Source: Siphonodentalium dalli
Lineage: Eukaryota; Mollusca; Scaphopoda; Gadilida; Siphonodentaliidae
Length of the DNA: 64,000 nucleotides
Direction of reading: 5' to 3'
Assembly: GCA_032622095.1 (NCBI GenBank)
Contig: CP136068.1
Span: forward strand, 123,509,989 to 123,573,988
The first letter of the stretch is position 1. Each line of letters opens with the position of its first letter. A program made the translations under genes and the position numbers. Shown here in pieces: positions 1 through 12,360 of the stretch. A model generated the notes under the pieces. It searched no databases. It saw only the letters and a list, made by a program, of their open reading frames with translations, and was not told where the DNA came from.

Positions 1-154
1 CTGCTAACTATTGGGACAGATCTCCGAAAATTAATAGATTTCATTAATCGATATCTAATCACTCTGAGCTCCTCAACTCGAATAAAATATTTTTTACCCC
101 CAAAGTCAAAGAAATAGTAATATAGGACCCTCTGATCGGATTGAGTACCTTTAA
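1..154. mobile_element. Right end of a TTAA-target non-autonomous element (family K)
   Basis: The segment ends in ATCGGATTGAGTACCT followed by TTAA at 151-154. The same end followed by TTAA closes the copies at 19759-20246 and 46314-46791. The left end lies outside the window. TTAA target duplications are known for piggyBac-type and some other cut-and-paste transposons; no transposase is present here. Confidence 0.7.
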
Positions 155-1135
155 CATGTTGACTGCCGACTACACTTTATCTCATACTTTTTACATATAA
201 TTGAATGGGAGTTGTCAATCAACATGTTAATAGACATTTGGAAATTCAAACCAAGATTACACCTTTAAATCAACTCTATACTTCAGAAGGTCAGATAATT
301 AAAGTTTGTGTCATATTGGAACATTTTAAATACTCCTTTTCACCTGTGGTCATTGAAAGTTTCGGAGTTATCTTCAAGAGTTCCCCTTTACTGCATCTGA
401 ATTCAATTTTTATTTTCCACACATTCATCAATTACATACATGATATAACATGATAACAACAATCTGGAATGTCAAAGATACACTATTCACATACACATGT
501 ACATGTACTATACTGTAGATGCCTCTATACATATATCACTCACCTGTAAAAAAAATCCAGGAGAAAATAAATATAAAAAATTGAAATCCAAACTTTCAAT
601 ACAAGAGCATGGCAAAGTACACTATGCCGATGTAAATATAGTAATTCAATCGACAATCAGAGCTTCATTTTGTTGCTATGGAAGTTGTTTATCTTAGCGA
701 CCATTGATCCCGTCGATAATGGCTTTTCTTTTTCAATTGCTATTTGCACACATAGCGGAATGGGACTGTATACAAGAGGCGACACAGCATTCATATGCTG
801 TGGCATTGTCATTGAATGCATTATATGGTGGTAATTGAACGGGTGGGAAATAATGGGTATTGTGAGGGTACAGGAAAATCTTTGAATGTTATTCCATAAT
901 AATTCCTTTGAGGGCGATATAGTAATCGAAACTAATGAAAGGACTAGGCTATAATGACACCTGTTTATCAGGTACACAGCTTCTAGAGGGTTTGAGCAAA
1001 CACAATTTATACATGCAGCATGTAGATAACATTGTCTATGATTTAGGCATTATTATTTCCAAACAAACTTAGCTTCCAATTCGAGTATTTAGTGCTTATT
1101 TTTTATCCCTACAGTATAGTCCAATAATGGTATAA
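155..1135. other. Stretch without recognised gene
   Basis: Only short open frames with no recognisable domain, no convincing splice pairs and no repeat family that recurs in this window were seen. Confidence 0.5.
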
Positions 1136-1407
1136 TTAACCCTTCCATGACTGGAGCTTCCTGAAATTTTGTGAAAACCCTGCGCCAATGCATTCTCTTA
1201 TATATGCGAGTCTCCCATAGGGAGCTAGCATACCGTATATAAAAGAATACATTGGCCTAACAATATTTACCTTAAAGCCAGCTTGTAAGCCAGCTCATTC
1301 CCTTGTATATGCGAGGCTTTCTATGGGAGACTCGCATATGTAAGAGAATGCACTGGCACAGGAGCGTTAATGCTGCACCAGCTCCACTCCCAACATGAAA
1401 GGGTTAA
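1136..1407. mobile_element. piggyBac-type MITE with two internal hairpins
   Basis: It starts TTAACCCTTCCATGACTGG and ends CATGAAAGGGTTAA, so CCCTT/AAGGG termini sit directly inside TTAA duplications, the usual piggyBac arrangement. Two inverted segments of the type CCAATGCATTCTCTTATATA / TATATAAGAGAATGCATTGG lie inside. The degenerate element at 36057-36480 is a relative with the same 'gactggagctt' lead-in. Confidence 0.65.
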
Positions 1408-1513
1408 CGTGTGGTGCATAGATAAGGATGTCACCCACCCTCCTGAATCATGAATGCCAATTAAAAGAGTAGGGTGAATCCTGCTTATCAGTCAAGAAAA
1501 TATGGAATAAATA

Positions 1514-1704
1514 CAGTAATGCCCTAAATAATCCTTAACCACAGCAGAATTATGGGTAATTTTTCAGGATTTAGTCGGAAATATGGCTTGTTGCCATTCA
1601 TCGGAAAGCTCTCAGTGAATGGCAACAAGCCATATTTCCGACTAAATCCTGAAAAATTACCCATAATTCTGCTGTTGTTAAGGAGTCAATTATTTATGGC
1701 ATTA
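1514..1704. mobile_element. Fold-back MITE, family G
   Basis: Nearly the whole element is one hairpin. The left arm runs from CAGTAATGCCCTAAATAAT to the GAAAGCTCTCAGTGA loop, and the right arm is its reverse complement ending near 1704. Related copies lie at 4180-4430, 8695-9381 (interrupted), 10482-10687 and, as one arm only, 57927-58036. Confidence 0.75.
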
Positions 1705-1716
1705 GTCTAGTGAGTG

Positions 1717-1894
1717 ATTTTACACTAATATCATAGTTATCACACATTTTACACTAATATCATAGTTATCACACATTTTACACTAATATCATAGTTATCA
1801 CACATTTTACACTAATATCATAGTTATCACACATTTTACACTAATATCATAGTTATCACACATTTCACACTAATATCATAGTTATCACACATTT
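1717..1894. repeat. 29-bp tandem repeat, about six copies
   Basis: The unit TTTTACACTAATATCATAGT (first 20 bases) plus TATCACACA repeats with a strict 29-bp period and almost no divergence, so it is a recently expanded minisatellite. Confidence 0.9.
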
Positions 1895-2033
1895 GCTGAA
1901 GTAGTATCCATAACTTAAACATTTCAAGATGTATATTAGACTGAATTACATAAAAATATGTCATTTGGGCTGGAAAATAATAAAAATTTGTTTAATTTTA
2001 TGCTGTAAAGTAATAGCTACATATCAGTCTTTT

Positions 2034-3921
2034 TAGTTCAACTTTACTTTGTAAAGATTAAACTATTTCCATGGTATAGTATCCATCATCCATGTGTGCA
2101 TGTGTACGTCCATCAACAATTTCCTTTAGCACGGGCTACAGATTGTACCTTTGGTTGGATCATTATGAAATTTGTCATGGATGTCAACATTGATATGTAG
2201 ATGGGAACGAGTCATTTTGGGGTCATTTGGCCTTAAAACATGCCCGCTGGCAGCCATCTTGGATTTTACTCTTTGCATGACTAAATCCTTTGGCGTGAGC
2301 TTTGGTCGGATCATTATGAAATTTGTCACGGCTGTTGGCATTGACATTTTGGGGTCATTCGGCAAAAAAACATGTCTGCCAGTGGCCATCTTGGATTTCA
2401 AAATTCAATATCATTAGCACGGGCTACAGGCCAGAGTGTTCGTCTGATCATCATGTTAATATTAACATGTAGATGGGAATGAGTCATTTTGGGTTCATCT
2501 CGGATTTCATTTTTGGCAGCCATCTCGGATTTTACTCTGGGTCCCTTGGCCATAAAACCCTGCGCGTGGCAGCCATCTTGGATTTACTCTTTGCATGGCT
2601 ATAGAAGTCCTTTGGCACAGGCTTCAAGTCGTAACTTTGGTCAGATCATTATGATATAAAAAAAAGGCCGCTCGGCCACAGTGTCCCCCGAACCGGTGGC
2701 TTCATTTGGAGCGGAGGCTTTGTAGAAGTATACTATATGGATAAGACACTTGTGCATTGTCTCATTACTGACATGCATACAAATAACCAAATCTTTAAAA
2801 AACTCTTAAAGTCAAAATATAACCTCAAATTGGCACAAAATGAAGAAAATTACAAGAAAAATTGAATTTTCTAAGTCGAAAAGCCCATAACTCTGAGAAA
2901 AATCATCGGATCAAACTCAAATTCGAACTTGACCTGTATCTTGATATGACTGATCCACATAAAAACGGTATTTGCAATTAAAGGATCCAAACTTGAGATA
3001 TCATCCGGAAACCGAAAAAGTGAGAAATTTTCTAAGTAAAACAAGTCGAAAAAGGGCCACAACTCTCGCAAAGATGGGCGGAGCATACCTATATTTGAAC
3101 TTGACCTGTACATAGGGCTGATAAACTCACATACCAAATTTGGTTCAGATATGATCACGCAAACTGAAGTTATCATCCGGAAACCAGAAAATTATCAGTT
3201 TCTAAGTAAAAAAAGGGCCATAATTTACTCTCGCAAAAATGGGCGGAGCAAACCCATATTCGAACTTGACCTGTATTTTGGTCTGATAGACTCACCTATG
3301 AAATATTTGCTTTTGATCTAATAACCGAAACTAAAGTTATCATCCGGAAACCATTTCCGGACACACGGACGGACACCGGCTACTTTAATAGTCCTCCGAA
3401 TTTTTTTTTTTGTGGGACAATAAAACATGGCCACCAGCAGCCATCTTGGATTTTACTCTTTGCATGACTAAATCCTTTGGCACAGGCTACAGGTCGTACC
3501 TTTGAACGGATAATCATGAAATTTGTCATGGATGTTAATATTGACATGTACATGTAGATATATAGGAGCGAGTCATTTTGGGGTCATTCGCCCATAAAAC
3601 ATGGCTGCCGGTAGCCATCTTGGATTTTACTCTTTTCATGACTAAATCCTTTGGCAAATACATCCTACAGTCCACTTCCCTCATCCAATCATCACCAATC
3701 TTCATATTGATCTTGATAATTGATCTACTAGATTGGAGCTGTCAAATGTTTTTGATATTCATTAGAAAACATAGCCGCCAGTGGCTGTCTTGGATTTGAT
3801 TTTATAGATATCTATTCATGTTGATAATCTAGTATTACTTAGACATTTCAACTTTCTGCATTCCCAATCACTCCATTGACTGTAACACTTGAAATTATTC
3901 CCTTTCCAAGTTGAGCTACAG
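2034..3921 (-). mobile_element. Family A tandem-unit element, reversed and interrupted
   Basis: Read on the minus strand it starts near 3921 with a TAGCTCAACTTGGAAAGGG-like end and finishes near 2034 with a terminus rich in ACTTTACTTTGTAAAG. These match the ends of the intact copy at 24980-26441. Inside are several ~155-165-bp units carrying 'ccaagatggc..' and 'gttcccatctacatg'. An unrelated P2 element (2656-3418) splits it. Confidence 0.6.
2656..3418 (+). mobile_element. P2 family element inserted in a family A element
   Basis: It begins near 'aaaaaggccgctcggcc' and ends with 'ccggctactttaatagtcc' plus a T-run. It carries units with 'ggccataactctcgc' and 'cataccaaatttgg' at about 160-172 bp spacing. 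An opposite-orientation copy lies at about 13670-14215. Flanking family A sequence resumes on the far side, so P2 is the younger insertion. Confidence 0.6.
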
Positions 3922-4179
3922 AGTCATTGAAACTTTCATTGTTGAAACTCGTATACTTGTTAAATTGGACATATGAATCTCGAGTACCAGTTATCAAGGT
4001 ACATTGTATGAATCACATGTAGGAACTGAAAATGGCCTGAATCATGTTTACCAAAAGAGGAGGGGGGGTGAGACCCTCTTAGATGGAACATTTCACCATT
4101 GATAATCATGCAAATGTTTCAAAAACTAAATGCTCCACAGACAAATAATGTACATCTTCATACTAGTGGATTCATGTAC

Positions 4180-4430
4180 AAATGCCCTAAATAATCGACT
4201 CCTTAACCACAGCAGAATTATGGGTAATTTTTCAGGATTTAGTTGGAAATATGGCTTGTTGCCATTCATTGGAGATTTAGTTGGAAATATGGCTTGTTGC
4301 CATTCATTGGAAAGCTCTCACTGAGAGCTTTCCGATGAATGGCAACAAGCCATATTTCCAATTAAATCCTGAAAAATTACCCATCATAATTCTGCTGTGG
4401 TTAAGGAGTCAATTATTTAGAGCATTACTG
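4180..4430. mobile_element. Fold-back MITE, family G
   Basis: It has the same hairpin arms as 1514-1704, with an internal partial duplication of the 'gatttagttggaaatatgg' segment in the left arm, making the two arms unequal. Confidence 0.75.
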
Positions 4431-4465
4431 TAACAGCTAGAACAGGGATGTCGAAGCTCAAGTCT

Positions 4466-4865
4466 GCAAATAGTGTGCCTGTCATTTGCGGAATGAGGTT
4501 ACCAGAGGATTAATTTAGTGATACTATCCTGCACGGTGGGTTAGCACCACCAAATTCACCCTCTGGCAACCTCAATTTGCTTAGGCCTCAACTCATATGG
4601 GAGACCTAGGATCAGATTGAAGTTCCCCAGTTGGAAGTTTGTGATATTCGCCTATTATAGTCACTTCGATTATGCATTTTATCTTCTGCAAATTAGGGGA
4701 TATAGAAACTTTCCAGAAGGGAAAAATAACTAAAAACGAGGCCTAAGTAGAATGAGGTCCCCAGAGTGTGAATTTGTTGATGCTAGCCCATCCTGTGGGA
4801 TAGCATCACTACAATAATCCTCTGGGGACCTCATTCTGCAAATGTCAGACACACTATTTACAGGC
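4466..4865. mobile_element. Compound inverted-repeat MITE, family L
   Basis: The outer ends are inverted copies of GTCTGACATTTGCAGAATGA. Each end is itself a small palindrome (GAGGTCCCCAGAGGGTGAAT and its complement around a GCTAGC-like centre), giving a four-armed fold. Sister copies lie at 9742-10171 and 11865-12275. Confidence 0.65.
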
Positions 4866-4915
4866 TTGCTAGAGCACTTAACTAGCATTTTTGGTTTATT
4901 TTTTCTAAAATGACC

Positions 4916-4939
4916 GGGGGGGGGGGGGGGGGGGGGGGG
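4916..4939 (+). repeat. 24-base poly-G tract
   Basis: An uninterrupted run of G is flanked by ordinary AT-rich sequence. It is a potential quadruplex and a likely sequencing trouble spot. Other C or G runs occur at 11635-11652, about 17035-17054 and about 45519-45528. Confidence 0.95.
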
Positions 4940-5524
4940 TAGTAAAAAAATTGCAGGAAGGTTTGCCATTTATTTGCATCTGGCATTTTCGGGTACCCCC
5001 ACCACCCCAAAACCTGCAAAAAATTTATTTTTACTCCCAATATTTTGACACCCACCCTCCAAATTTCACTAATTTTGGTCTAAAACTGCATAAAATCATA
5101 CTGATATCACTCATATGACTGGGAAATTATCTCCTTTAGTGCAAATGGTAGTTTAGCCTGTTTCAGAAGCTGTTTTGATAGAATTTTTTTTTAATACAGG
5201 TAAATATGAAGATTTAAAAAAAATACTGGCTGATAGTCATTTGTCTACCACATACATGTACAGGTACATGCAATGGAGTGTCCAGGTCAGTGTGTGTGAT
5301 GAGAGTATGCTATAGGTCTTCCTGGGTGGTCAAGTTCCATACTGCTAAATGGAAATTCTAATGCATTGATATAGTGGACAAATACAGTAACCCATCAGAA
5401 GCTGATAGGTGCAAATAAAACACTATTACAAGGTGTATGCATCCAATTTTACAAAAACAAATGATACATTTCCCAGCATATCCCCTGTGTACCTAGTGAG
5501 ATATCATTATCCCCTGGAAGCTAT

Positions 5525-6698
5525 TTAACGCTTTCAGTGCCAGGGGCTGATCTCATCGGCCCTATTTTACGGTCTGTAAAAATCGGCCCTATATAAAAAA
5601 ATAAAAAAAAATATATATTTATCATATGACTCAATCATTATTTACTTTGGAAAGTATGTCATAAATCAATTTCATATGAACTACTAGTTCATATCACCTT
5701 CCGATAATTTGATTGGTTTGTTGACAAAAAGTGTGTTCTGAATGGCAGCTGGGGCCGAGCCGTATCTCTAACTAAATGCAGGTCAAATTCGTGCGTGTCA
5801 ATCAACGCGATGCCGAAATACTCGCAATTATAATCTTGAAATATATAGTTTTGGACATTGTTGTACAATAAATAGAATATGTAATTCGTATTTATCTAAT
5901 AAACACACGATATAATTTCACAAACTGAGAACAGAATAGCGCACAATATCTTCGCGTGCATATTATTTCTGCTAGTTCACCAGGTGTAATTGGGCTTCCG
6001 GTGCAATGAAGTGACGTCACATTAACCTTTTGCTGCCGATGTCATATAGCTATTTAGTGATTTGTGTGCGTTTTGGACATCATAATCAATTTATAGGTGT
6101 CATATGATAAATAGAATATGTAATTCGTGTTTCTCTCATTTTGATATTTATGAAACTCGTCACGAATTTTCATATGATAAATAGAATATGTAATTCGTGT
6201 TTCTCTCATATTGATATTTATGAAACTCGTCACGAATTTTCAGTATAGTGCCATAAATGTCATATGAGAGAAACACTCATTTCATATCCTCAATATATTT
6301 TTGTTTTAGATTTTTTTTGTTTTGGGTTGAATTTATTTTGGGTATGGCATGCTTAAGCATACTATAGCGAATTTAAAAACAAACTGGATAAACCTTAGGG
6401 GCATGCTATAACTCAAAACTATCACCAAGTATTCATAGTAATAATTTTGATGCCCATGAAAAACGTCAGATTCCCTGGCACTAAACCTACAAATTAAGTC
6501 TGTTAAAGAATATAAGAAAAAATTATTAAAATTGTAAAAAATTGTAAAAAATAATAACAAATGATGAAAAATTGTTAGGCCAATGCATTCTCTTATATAT
6601 GCAAGGCGACCTATGGTCGACTCGCATATATAAGAGAATGCATTGGCACAGGGTATATGGGTTGATACAAAAATCGGACCTGGCACTAAAAGGGTTAA
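5525..6698 (+). mobile_element. piggyBac-type non-autonomous element, 1.17 kb
   Basis: It is bounded by TTAACGCTTTCAGTGCCAGG on the left and CCTGGCACTAAAAGGGTTAA on the right, so the TTAA duplications and CCCTTT-type termini are intact apart from one base. A hairpin with 'ccaatgcattctcttatata' arms lies near the right end, and short repeats of 'gataaatagaatatgtaatt' lie at about 6108-6220. The open frames across it are products of the palindrome. The copy at 19362-20317 is the same family in the opposite direction. Confidence 0.7.
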
Positions 6699-8353
6699 TG
6701 AACCGAACATGTGTTTTGGGCTATTTGGCTGTGATACATTTTAAGCTGATTAACATCTCAAGACAGTGAACTCATTCTTGACTTTCGAGTCAGTGCTGAC
6801 ATTTAGTAGACACATCCGTGAGATATCAGTTATTAAGCTTCAATTCAACTTGAGTTTTTTGAAAATAATTTTGAAAATAAATACATATCCTGAGAGGATA
6901 TATGCCCAGGCTGCAATGCAAATATTATTTTATAAATTGTGATATTTGGTCATTATGCAGTAACACACAATTCCTAATTTCTAACTATTTCCTAATTAGT
7001 CTGTCAACCAGTCCATTATCTAGCATTATTACACACCACTTTTGTTAGTCTACTGGAGCAACTTTTATACTATATGACAAGCAGTCACTATGCCAGACTT
7101 GGATACTTTATGTGTTGTGAGATCAACAGATCATTGATTCATTTGATGCACTGATGACAGTTATTTTCTAGCCATTGATAGTCACATTAAGCTGCTCACT
7201 CTTATTCCATTCACACAATGATCTAGGCTTTATAAATGTCTTAGTTACATAGGGACAAGTTTATTTATTTCAGTTTTACATTTCTCAAAGCTTCTTTCGA
7301 AGGGTGTCGGGAAGGAATGTTTCACCTCACTGCCCCATGTCATCTCCACTAGGGCCCATATAAGGTTCCAGTAACTTAGATACGGTGTTTTTACAGTTAT
7401 AATATGTTTTAACCCTTTGAGTGCCAGGGGCCGATGAAACCTACACAATAAGTCTGTTAAGGAATATAATAAAATATATTAAAATTGTAAAAAATTGTGA
7501 AAAAAATAAATAAATTGTTAGGCCAATGCATTCTCTTATATATGCGAGGCGACCTATGGTCGACTCGCATATATAAGAGAATGCATTGGCACAGGGTATA
7601 TGGGTTGATACAAAAATCGGACCTGGCACTAAAAGGGTTAATGAACCGAACATGTGTTTTGGCTATTTGGCTGTGATACATTTTAAGCTGATTAACATCT
7701 CAAGACAGTGAACTCATTCTTGACTTTCGAGTCAGTGCTGACATTTAGTAGACACATCCGTGAGATATCAGTTATTAAGCTTCAATTCAACTTGAGTTTT
7801 TTGAAAATAATTTTGAAAATAAATACATATCCTGAGAGGATATATGCCAGGCTGCAATGCAAATATTATTTTATAAATTGTGATATTTGGTCATTATGCA
7901 GTAACACACAATTCCTAATTTCTAACTATTTCCTAATTAGTCTGTCAACCAGTCCATTATCTAGCATTATTACACACCACTTTTGTTAGTCTACTGGAGC
8001 AACTTTTATACTATATGACAAGCAGTCACTATGCCAGACTTGGATACTTTATGTGTTGTGAGATCAACAGATCATTGATTCATTTGATGCACTGATGACA
8101 GTTATTTTCTAGCCATTGATAGTCACATTAAGCTGCTCACTCTTATTCCATTCACACAATGATCTAGGCTTTATAAATGTCTTAGTTACATAGGGACAAG
8201 TTTATTTATTTCAGTTTTACATTTCTCAAAGCTTCTTTCGAAGGGTGTCGGGAAGGAATGTTTCACCTCACTGCCCCATGTCATCTCCACTAGGGCCCAT
8301 ATAAGGTTCCAGTAACTTAGATACGGTGTTTTTACAGTTATAATATGTTTTAA
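6695..8353 (+). repeat. Recent tandem duplication, period about 942 bp
   Basis: The flank 6695-7412 is repeated almost base for base at 7638-8353. A piggyBac-type MITE stands at every junction (end of 5525-6698, then 7409-7641, then 8350-8582). The small indels are in A-runs. No gene is seen in the duplicated flank. Confidence 0.9.
7409..7641. mobile_element. piggyBac-type MITE, 233 bp
   Basis: It runs TTAACCCTTTGAGTGCCAGG to CCTGGCACTAAAAGGGTTAA with a central ~33-bp-arm hairpin reading TATATGCGAGGCGACC / GGTCGACTCGCATATA. Confidence 0.8.
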
Positions 8354-8582
8354 CCCTTTGAGTGCCAGGGGCCGATGAAACCTACACAATAAGTCTGTTA
8401 AGGAATATAATAAAAATATATTAAAATTGTAAAAAATTGTGAAAAAAATAAATAAATTGTTAGGCCAATGCATTCTCTTATATATGCGAGGCGACCTATG
8501 GTCGACTCGCATATATAAGAGAATGCATTGGCACAGGGTATATGGGTTGATACAAAAATCAACCTGGCACTCAAAGGGTTAA
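8350..8582. mobile_element. piggyBac-type MITE, 233 bp, duplicate of the previous
   Basis: It is nearly identical to 7409-7641, with the same TTAA borders, but its right end reads CTGGCACTCAAAGGGTTAA and leads into unrelated DNA. Confidence 0.8.
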
Positions 8583-8694
8583 ACTGTTACAAATGTCAAA
8601 TATGGGCACAAAAGGTCTTTATTAAAAAATTTTCATGAGGTTGTAAAAAATGTTGGTTTTTTGGGCTCTCGTAACACCCACCCACCCCGGCATA

Positions 8695-9381
8695 CAGTAA
8701 TGCCCTAAATAATCGAGTCCTTAATCACAGAGAATTATGGGTAATTTTTTGTCCCCCGACGTTCTGAAAGAAAAGGGGGACCATAGAAACGGGCTCCGTT
8801 CGTCCGTCCATCCATCCGTCCGTCACACTTTTGAGTACCTTCATGGTGTAATCATCTCCTCCTACAGATTTCATCCCAGAGTTTTGAAACTTCAGAATAT
8901 TGTTGCCCATATATTGAAGATGTGCAAGATGAATATAGATGACGGAAAAAAAACTTTTTGACGGAGTTATTAACCATTTTCGCTTTTTTTAGGTACCTTC
9001 ATCAAGTTCATGGTGTAATCAACTCCTCCTACAGTTTTGATCGTAGATATTTGAAACTTCAGAGTATTGTTATCCACATATTGGAGATGTGCAACATGTA
9101 TATATAGATGACGGAAAAATGATTTTTTTACAGAGTTATTAACCCTTTCGACTTTATTTCTGTAACAAAGCAGCATCGTCTTGCCACGTTGTCGGCAGAC
9201 ACTGTGGTCGGCTGAACTTTTTATTCAGGATTTAGTCGGAAATACGGCTTGTTGCAATTCATCGGAAAGCTCTCAGTGAGAGCTTTCCGATGAATGGCAA
9301 CAAGCCATATTTTCGACTAAATCCTGAAAAAATTACCCATAAATCTGCTGTGGTTAAGGAGTCAATTATTTAGGGCATTAC
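8695..9381. mobile_element. Fold-back MITE family G split by an insertion
   Basis: The left 56 bases match the start of family G up to 'ttatgggtaatttttt', and the rest of the hairpin resumes at about 9224 with 'attcaggatttagtcgg'. The intervening piece is a separate element. Confidence 0.75.
8751..9223 (+). mobile_element. Element inserted in the MITE, starting GTCCCCCGACGTTCTGAAAG
   Basis: About 473 bp, with a GTCC/ATCC microsatellite (about 8799-8824) and two copies of a 'catggtgtaatca.ctcctcctacag' unit about 180 bp apart. The ends resemble the GTCCCCCGA start of the P2 piece at 10721. No coding frame is supported. Confidence 0.6.
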
Positions 9382-9741
9382 GGAACCTTCCAGGAGATTC
9401 ATGGTATTATCTACTAGTATGTAATGCATTTCAAACTCAATTATTCCACATTCTTATGTGACACAAGATGCTACATGTCACCCCATGTATAGGACTTATC
9501 AGTGACATGTGGATTCGTGTACATTTGTAGTCCTGATCGATCAAGTCACGCCACACTGTAACTGTTGCATGTTCTATATGTGTGCTCATTTAGTGGGGGT
9601 CCATATAATTTGTACAGGTTTCTGTTTAAATGGTTGTATTTACCTGACTTTTAAGCAAACAAATTTCAGTTTGCTTTTAACTCTTGACTGTAATTTTCAA
9701 CAACTCTCTGTGTAAATAAGACGGATCTTTGTTCTGTTAGT

Positions 9742-10171
9742 TGCAAATAATGTGACTGTCATTTGCAGAATGAGGTCCCCAGAGGGTGAACTTAATTATG
9801 CTATCCTGCACAGCCGGTTAGCATAACCAAATTCTCCCTCTGGGGAATTCATTCTGCTTAAGCCTCATCTTCTGGGAAGTATCTATAGTCTCAAATTAAT
9901 ACTGTTTTTAGTTACTTTTTCCCTTCTGGGAAGTTTCCATATCCATAATTTGCAGAAGATAAAATGCATAATTGATGTGACTAATGGGTGAACATCACTA
10001 AACTTCCAACTGGGGAACTTCAATCTGATCTTAGGCTCCCATAGCAGTTGAGGCCTAAGCAGAATGAGGTTCACAGAGGGTGAATTTGGGGATGCTAGCC
10101 GGCTGTGCGGGATAGTTTCACTAAATACACCCTCTGGGGAACTCATTCTGCAAATGTCAGACACTAAATTC
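9742..10171. mobile_element. Compound inverted-repeat MITE, family L
   Basis: Same architecture as 4466-4865: outer inverted ends with 'tgacatttgcagaatgagg' style sequence, each a local palindrome, around a core with 'tttgcagaagataaaatgc'. Confidence 0.65.
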
Positions 10172-10481
10172 AAGCTTGGTTTCCAGTGTGCTAGCAATTT
10201 GGGCCAACTTCACTGCCAAGCAATCCAATCAATTTCATTAATAACATCACCCTTTCCTTGCAGTTGGTGATAAATATTATGACATCCCATTAAAATGTAT
10301 TTCTCTATGCAATACCAGTTGTCATTTCTGTCTATGACTGTCATTGTATGTCCGTCTGTCTATTTGTTTTCTGTCCATTTCCATGATTAATGTACATAAC
10401 CTGTCTTCTTTTGCCCATGTTATGCATACATATCCCAGCCTGTCCACCTGCCTGCATTTCTAATTTCCATGCTGTCAACTA

Positions 10482-10687
10482 CAGTAATGTCCTAAATAAT
10501 GGACCCCTAAACCACAGTAGAATTATTGGAAATATTCTGGATTTAGTCGGAAATATGGCTTAATTGCTGCCATTCTCGGTGAGAGCTTTCCGATGAATGG
10601 CAACAAGCCATATTTCCGACTAAATCCTGAAAAATTTCCCTTAATTCTGCTGTGGTTAAAGGGCCATATACTCTGGGCATTACTGTA
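10482..10687. mobile_element. Fold-back MITE, family G
   Basis: Hairpin of the family G arms ending in 'gggcattactgtag'. The left arm carries more substitutions than the right. Confidence 0.7.
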
Positions 10688-10720
10688 GTATTTTCATTAA
10701 GGTGGCATAAGGCTGGCTTA

Positions 10721-11440
10721 TTGTCCCCCGAAAAATTTCGGGGGACTATTAAAATAGCCGGTGTGTCCATCCGTGCGTCCGGAAATGGTTTCCGGATGAT
10801 AACTTTAGTTTCGGTTATTAGATCAAAAGCAAATTTCATAGGTGAGTTTATCAGACCAAAATACAGGTCATATTCGAATATGGCCCTTTTTAGCTCACCT
10901 GAGACGAAGTCTCCGGTGGAGCTATAGTCATCACTCCTCGTCCGTCTGGCCGTCCGTCCGTCTGTCCGTCCGTCCGTCAACAATCATCTTCTTCTCCAGT
11001 ATCATAAGGCCAAATGAGTTCATATTTGGTGTGGATGTTCCCTGCTTGACTCAGACTCAGATTTGTTAAAATAAGGTCACTGAGTCAAATAGTTGCGAAG
11101 CTAGGGCCATAACTCTTTCCCGCCATAGTAATTCTTAAAACAACTTCTTTTCAAGAACAATCAGGCCTATTTAGCTTATATTTGGTATGGAAGGTCCTTG
11201 AGTGACTGGGGGTCAGATTTGTTCAAATGGGGTCACTGGGTCAAATAGGGGCAGAATCAGGGACATAACTCTATTCTCCCTAGTAATTATTAGAATGACT
11301 TCTTCTCCAGAATCATCAGGCCGATTTAGCTAATATTTTGTATGGTGGGTCCTTGTGTGACTGGGGTTCAGATTTGTTCAAATGGGGTCAGTGTGTCAAA
11401 TAGGGGCCGTGTCAGAAACATAACTTAAAAAGAAGAAAAA
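10721..11440 (+). mobile_element. Truncated P2 piece fused to an S family element
   Basis: 10721-10889 is a P2 end (GTCCCCCGAAAAATTTCGGG hairpin). It stops where an S element begins with 'agctcacctgagacgaagtc'. The S element has a GTCC microsatellite and then three units carrying 'ggtcactgggtcaaatagg' at 11075, 11231 and 11385, a period of 154-156 bp. Confidence 0.6.
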
Positions 11441-11634
11441 AAATAATTGTTTTTTTAAATATTGTTAAATTTAAATCCTTGCTCAATTCAAAAAACAAAT
11501 CACAATTCAAAATGAACCAATACAAAAATATTTTTTTCATTTTAACCCCTGATTTTTTGTATTTTTTTAGACACAAAACACCCCATTCCACCCCTTTCCC
11601 TCCTCACCCCTCTACGCCCCTGTCCCCACTACCA

Positions 11635-11652
11635 CCCCCCCCCCCCCCCCCC
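11635..11652 (+). repeat. 18-base poly-C tract
   Basis: Pure C run at the end of a pyrimidine-rich low-complexity stretch (about 11575-11660). Confidence 0.9.
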
Positions 11653-11864
11653 AATCTGCGCCGCCCTGCACCCACTGCAGTCAAGAAAAAATTAATTAGA
11701 AAAACTGACACCTTGTAACATCCATAAAGTATGGTATTAGCCCCAGACAGAAAGAGTTAATAACAGTCATCAATTCAGATGTTATCTAGCTGGCTGACAG
11801 CTAGGTGTAAACAGTCATGCTCTGTGTGTATTATTAACATATCATATCAAAACAAAATGCTGTA

Positions 11865-12275
11865 TGTCTGACATTTGCAGAATGAGGTCCCCAGAGGGTG
11901 AATTTAGTGATGCTACTCTGCACAGTAGGCTAGCATCACCAAATACACTCTCCAGGGACCTCATTCTGCTTAGGCCTCATCTTCAGGGAAGTATACAGGT
12001 CTTAAATTGACATTTCTACTTACTTTTTCCCTTCTGTTCAGTTTCTATATTCCATAATTTGCTGTCAGAAGATAAAATTGATAATTGAAGTGCCCAATGG
12101 GTGCACATCACCAATTAACTGGACAACTTCAATCTGTTCCTATGTCTCCCATGGCAGTTGAGGCCTAAGCATAATGAGGTCCACAGAGGGTGAATTTGGT
12201 GATGCTAGCCCACCTTACAGGATTGCAGCACTAAATTCACCCTTTAGTGACCTCATTCTGCAAAAGTCAGACACT
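11865..12275. mobile_element. Compound inverted-repeat MITE, family L
   Basis: Third copy of the architecture at 4466-4865 and 9742-10171, with the same outer ends and core, diverged by point changes. Confidence 0.65.
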
Positions 12276-12360
12276 ATATTCAGGCTTGGCTGTTCCACTA
12301 TTATATTCTTAACCACCACCTATCCAGTTGTACTCATTATACCCTGATTTGCAAAGAAAA

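Noticed and set aside
6333-7681. Repeated open frames reading MFGSLTLLVPGPIFVSTH... at several places on both strands
   Set aside because: They are translations of the piggyBac-type MITE hairpins, which read open in both directions.
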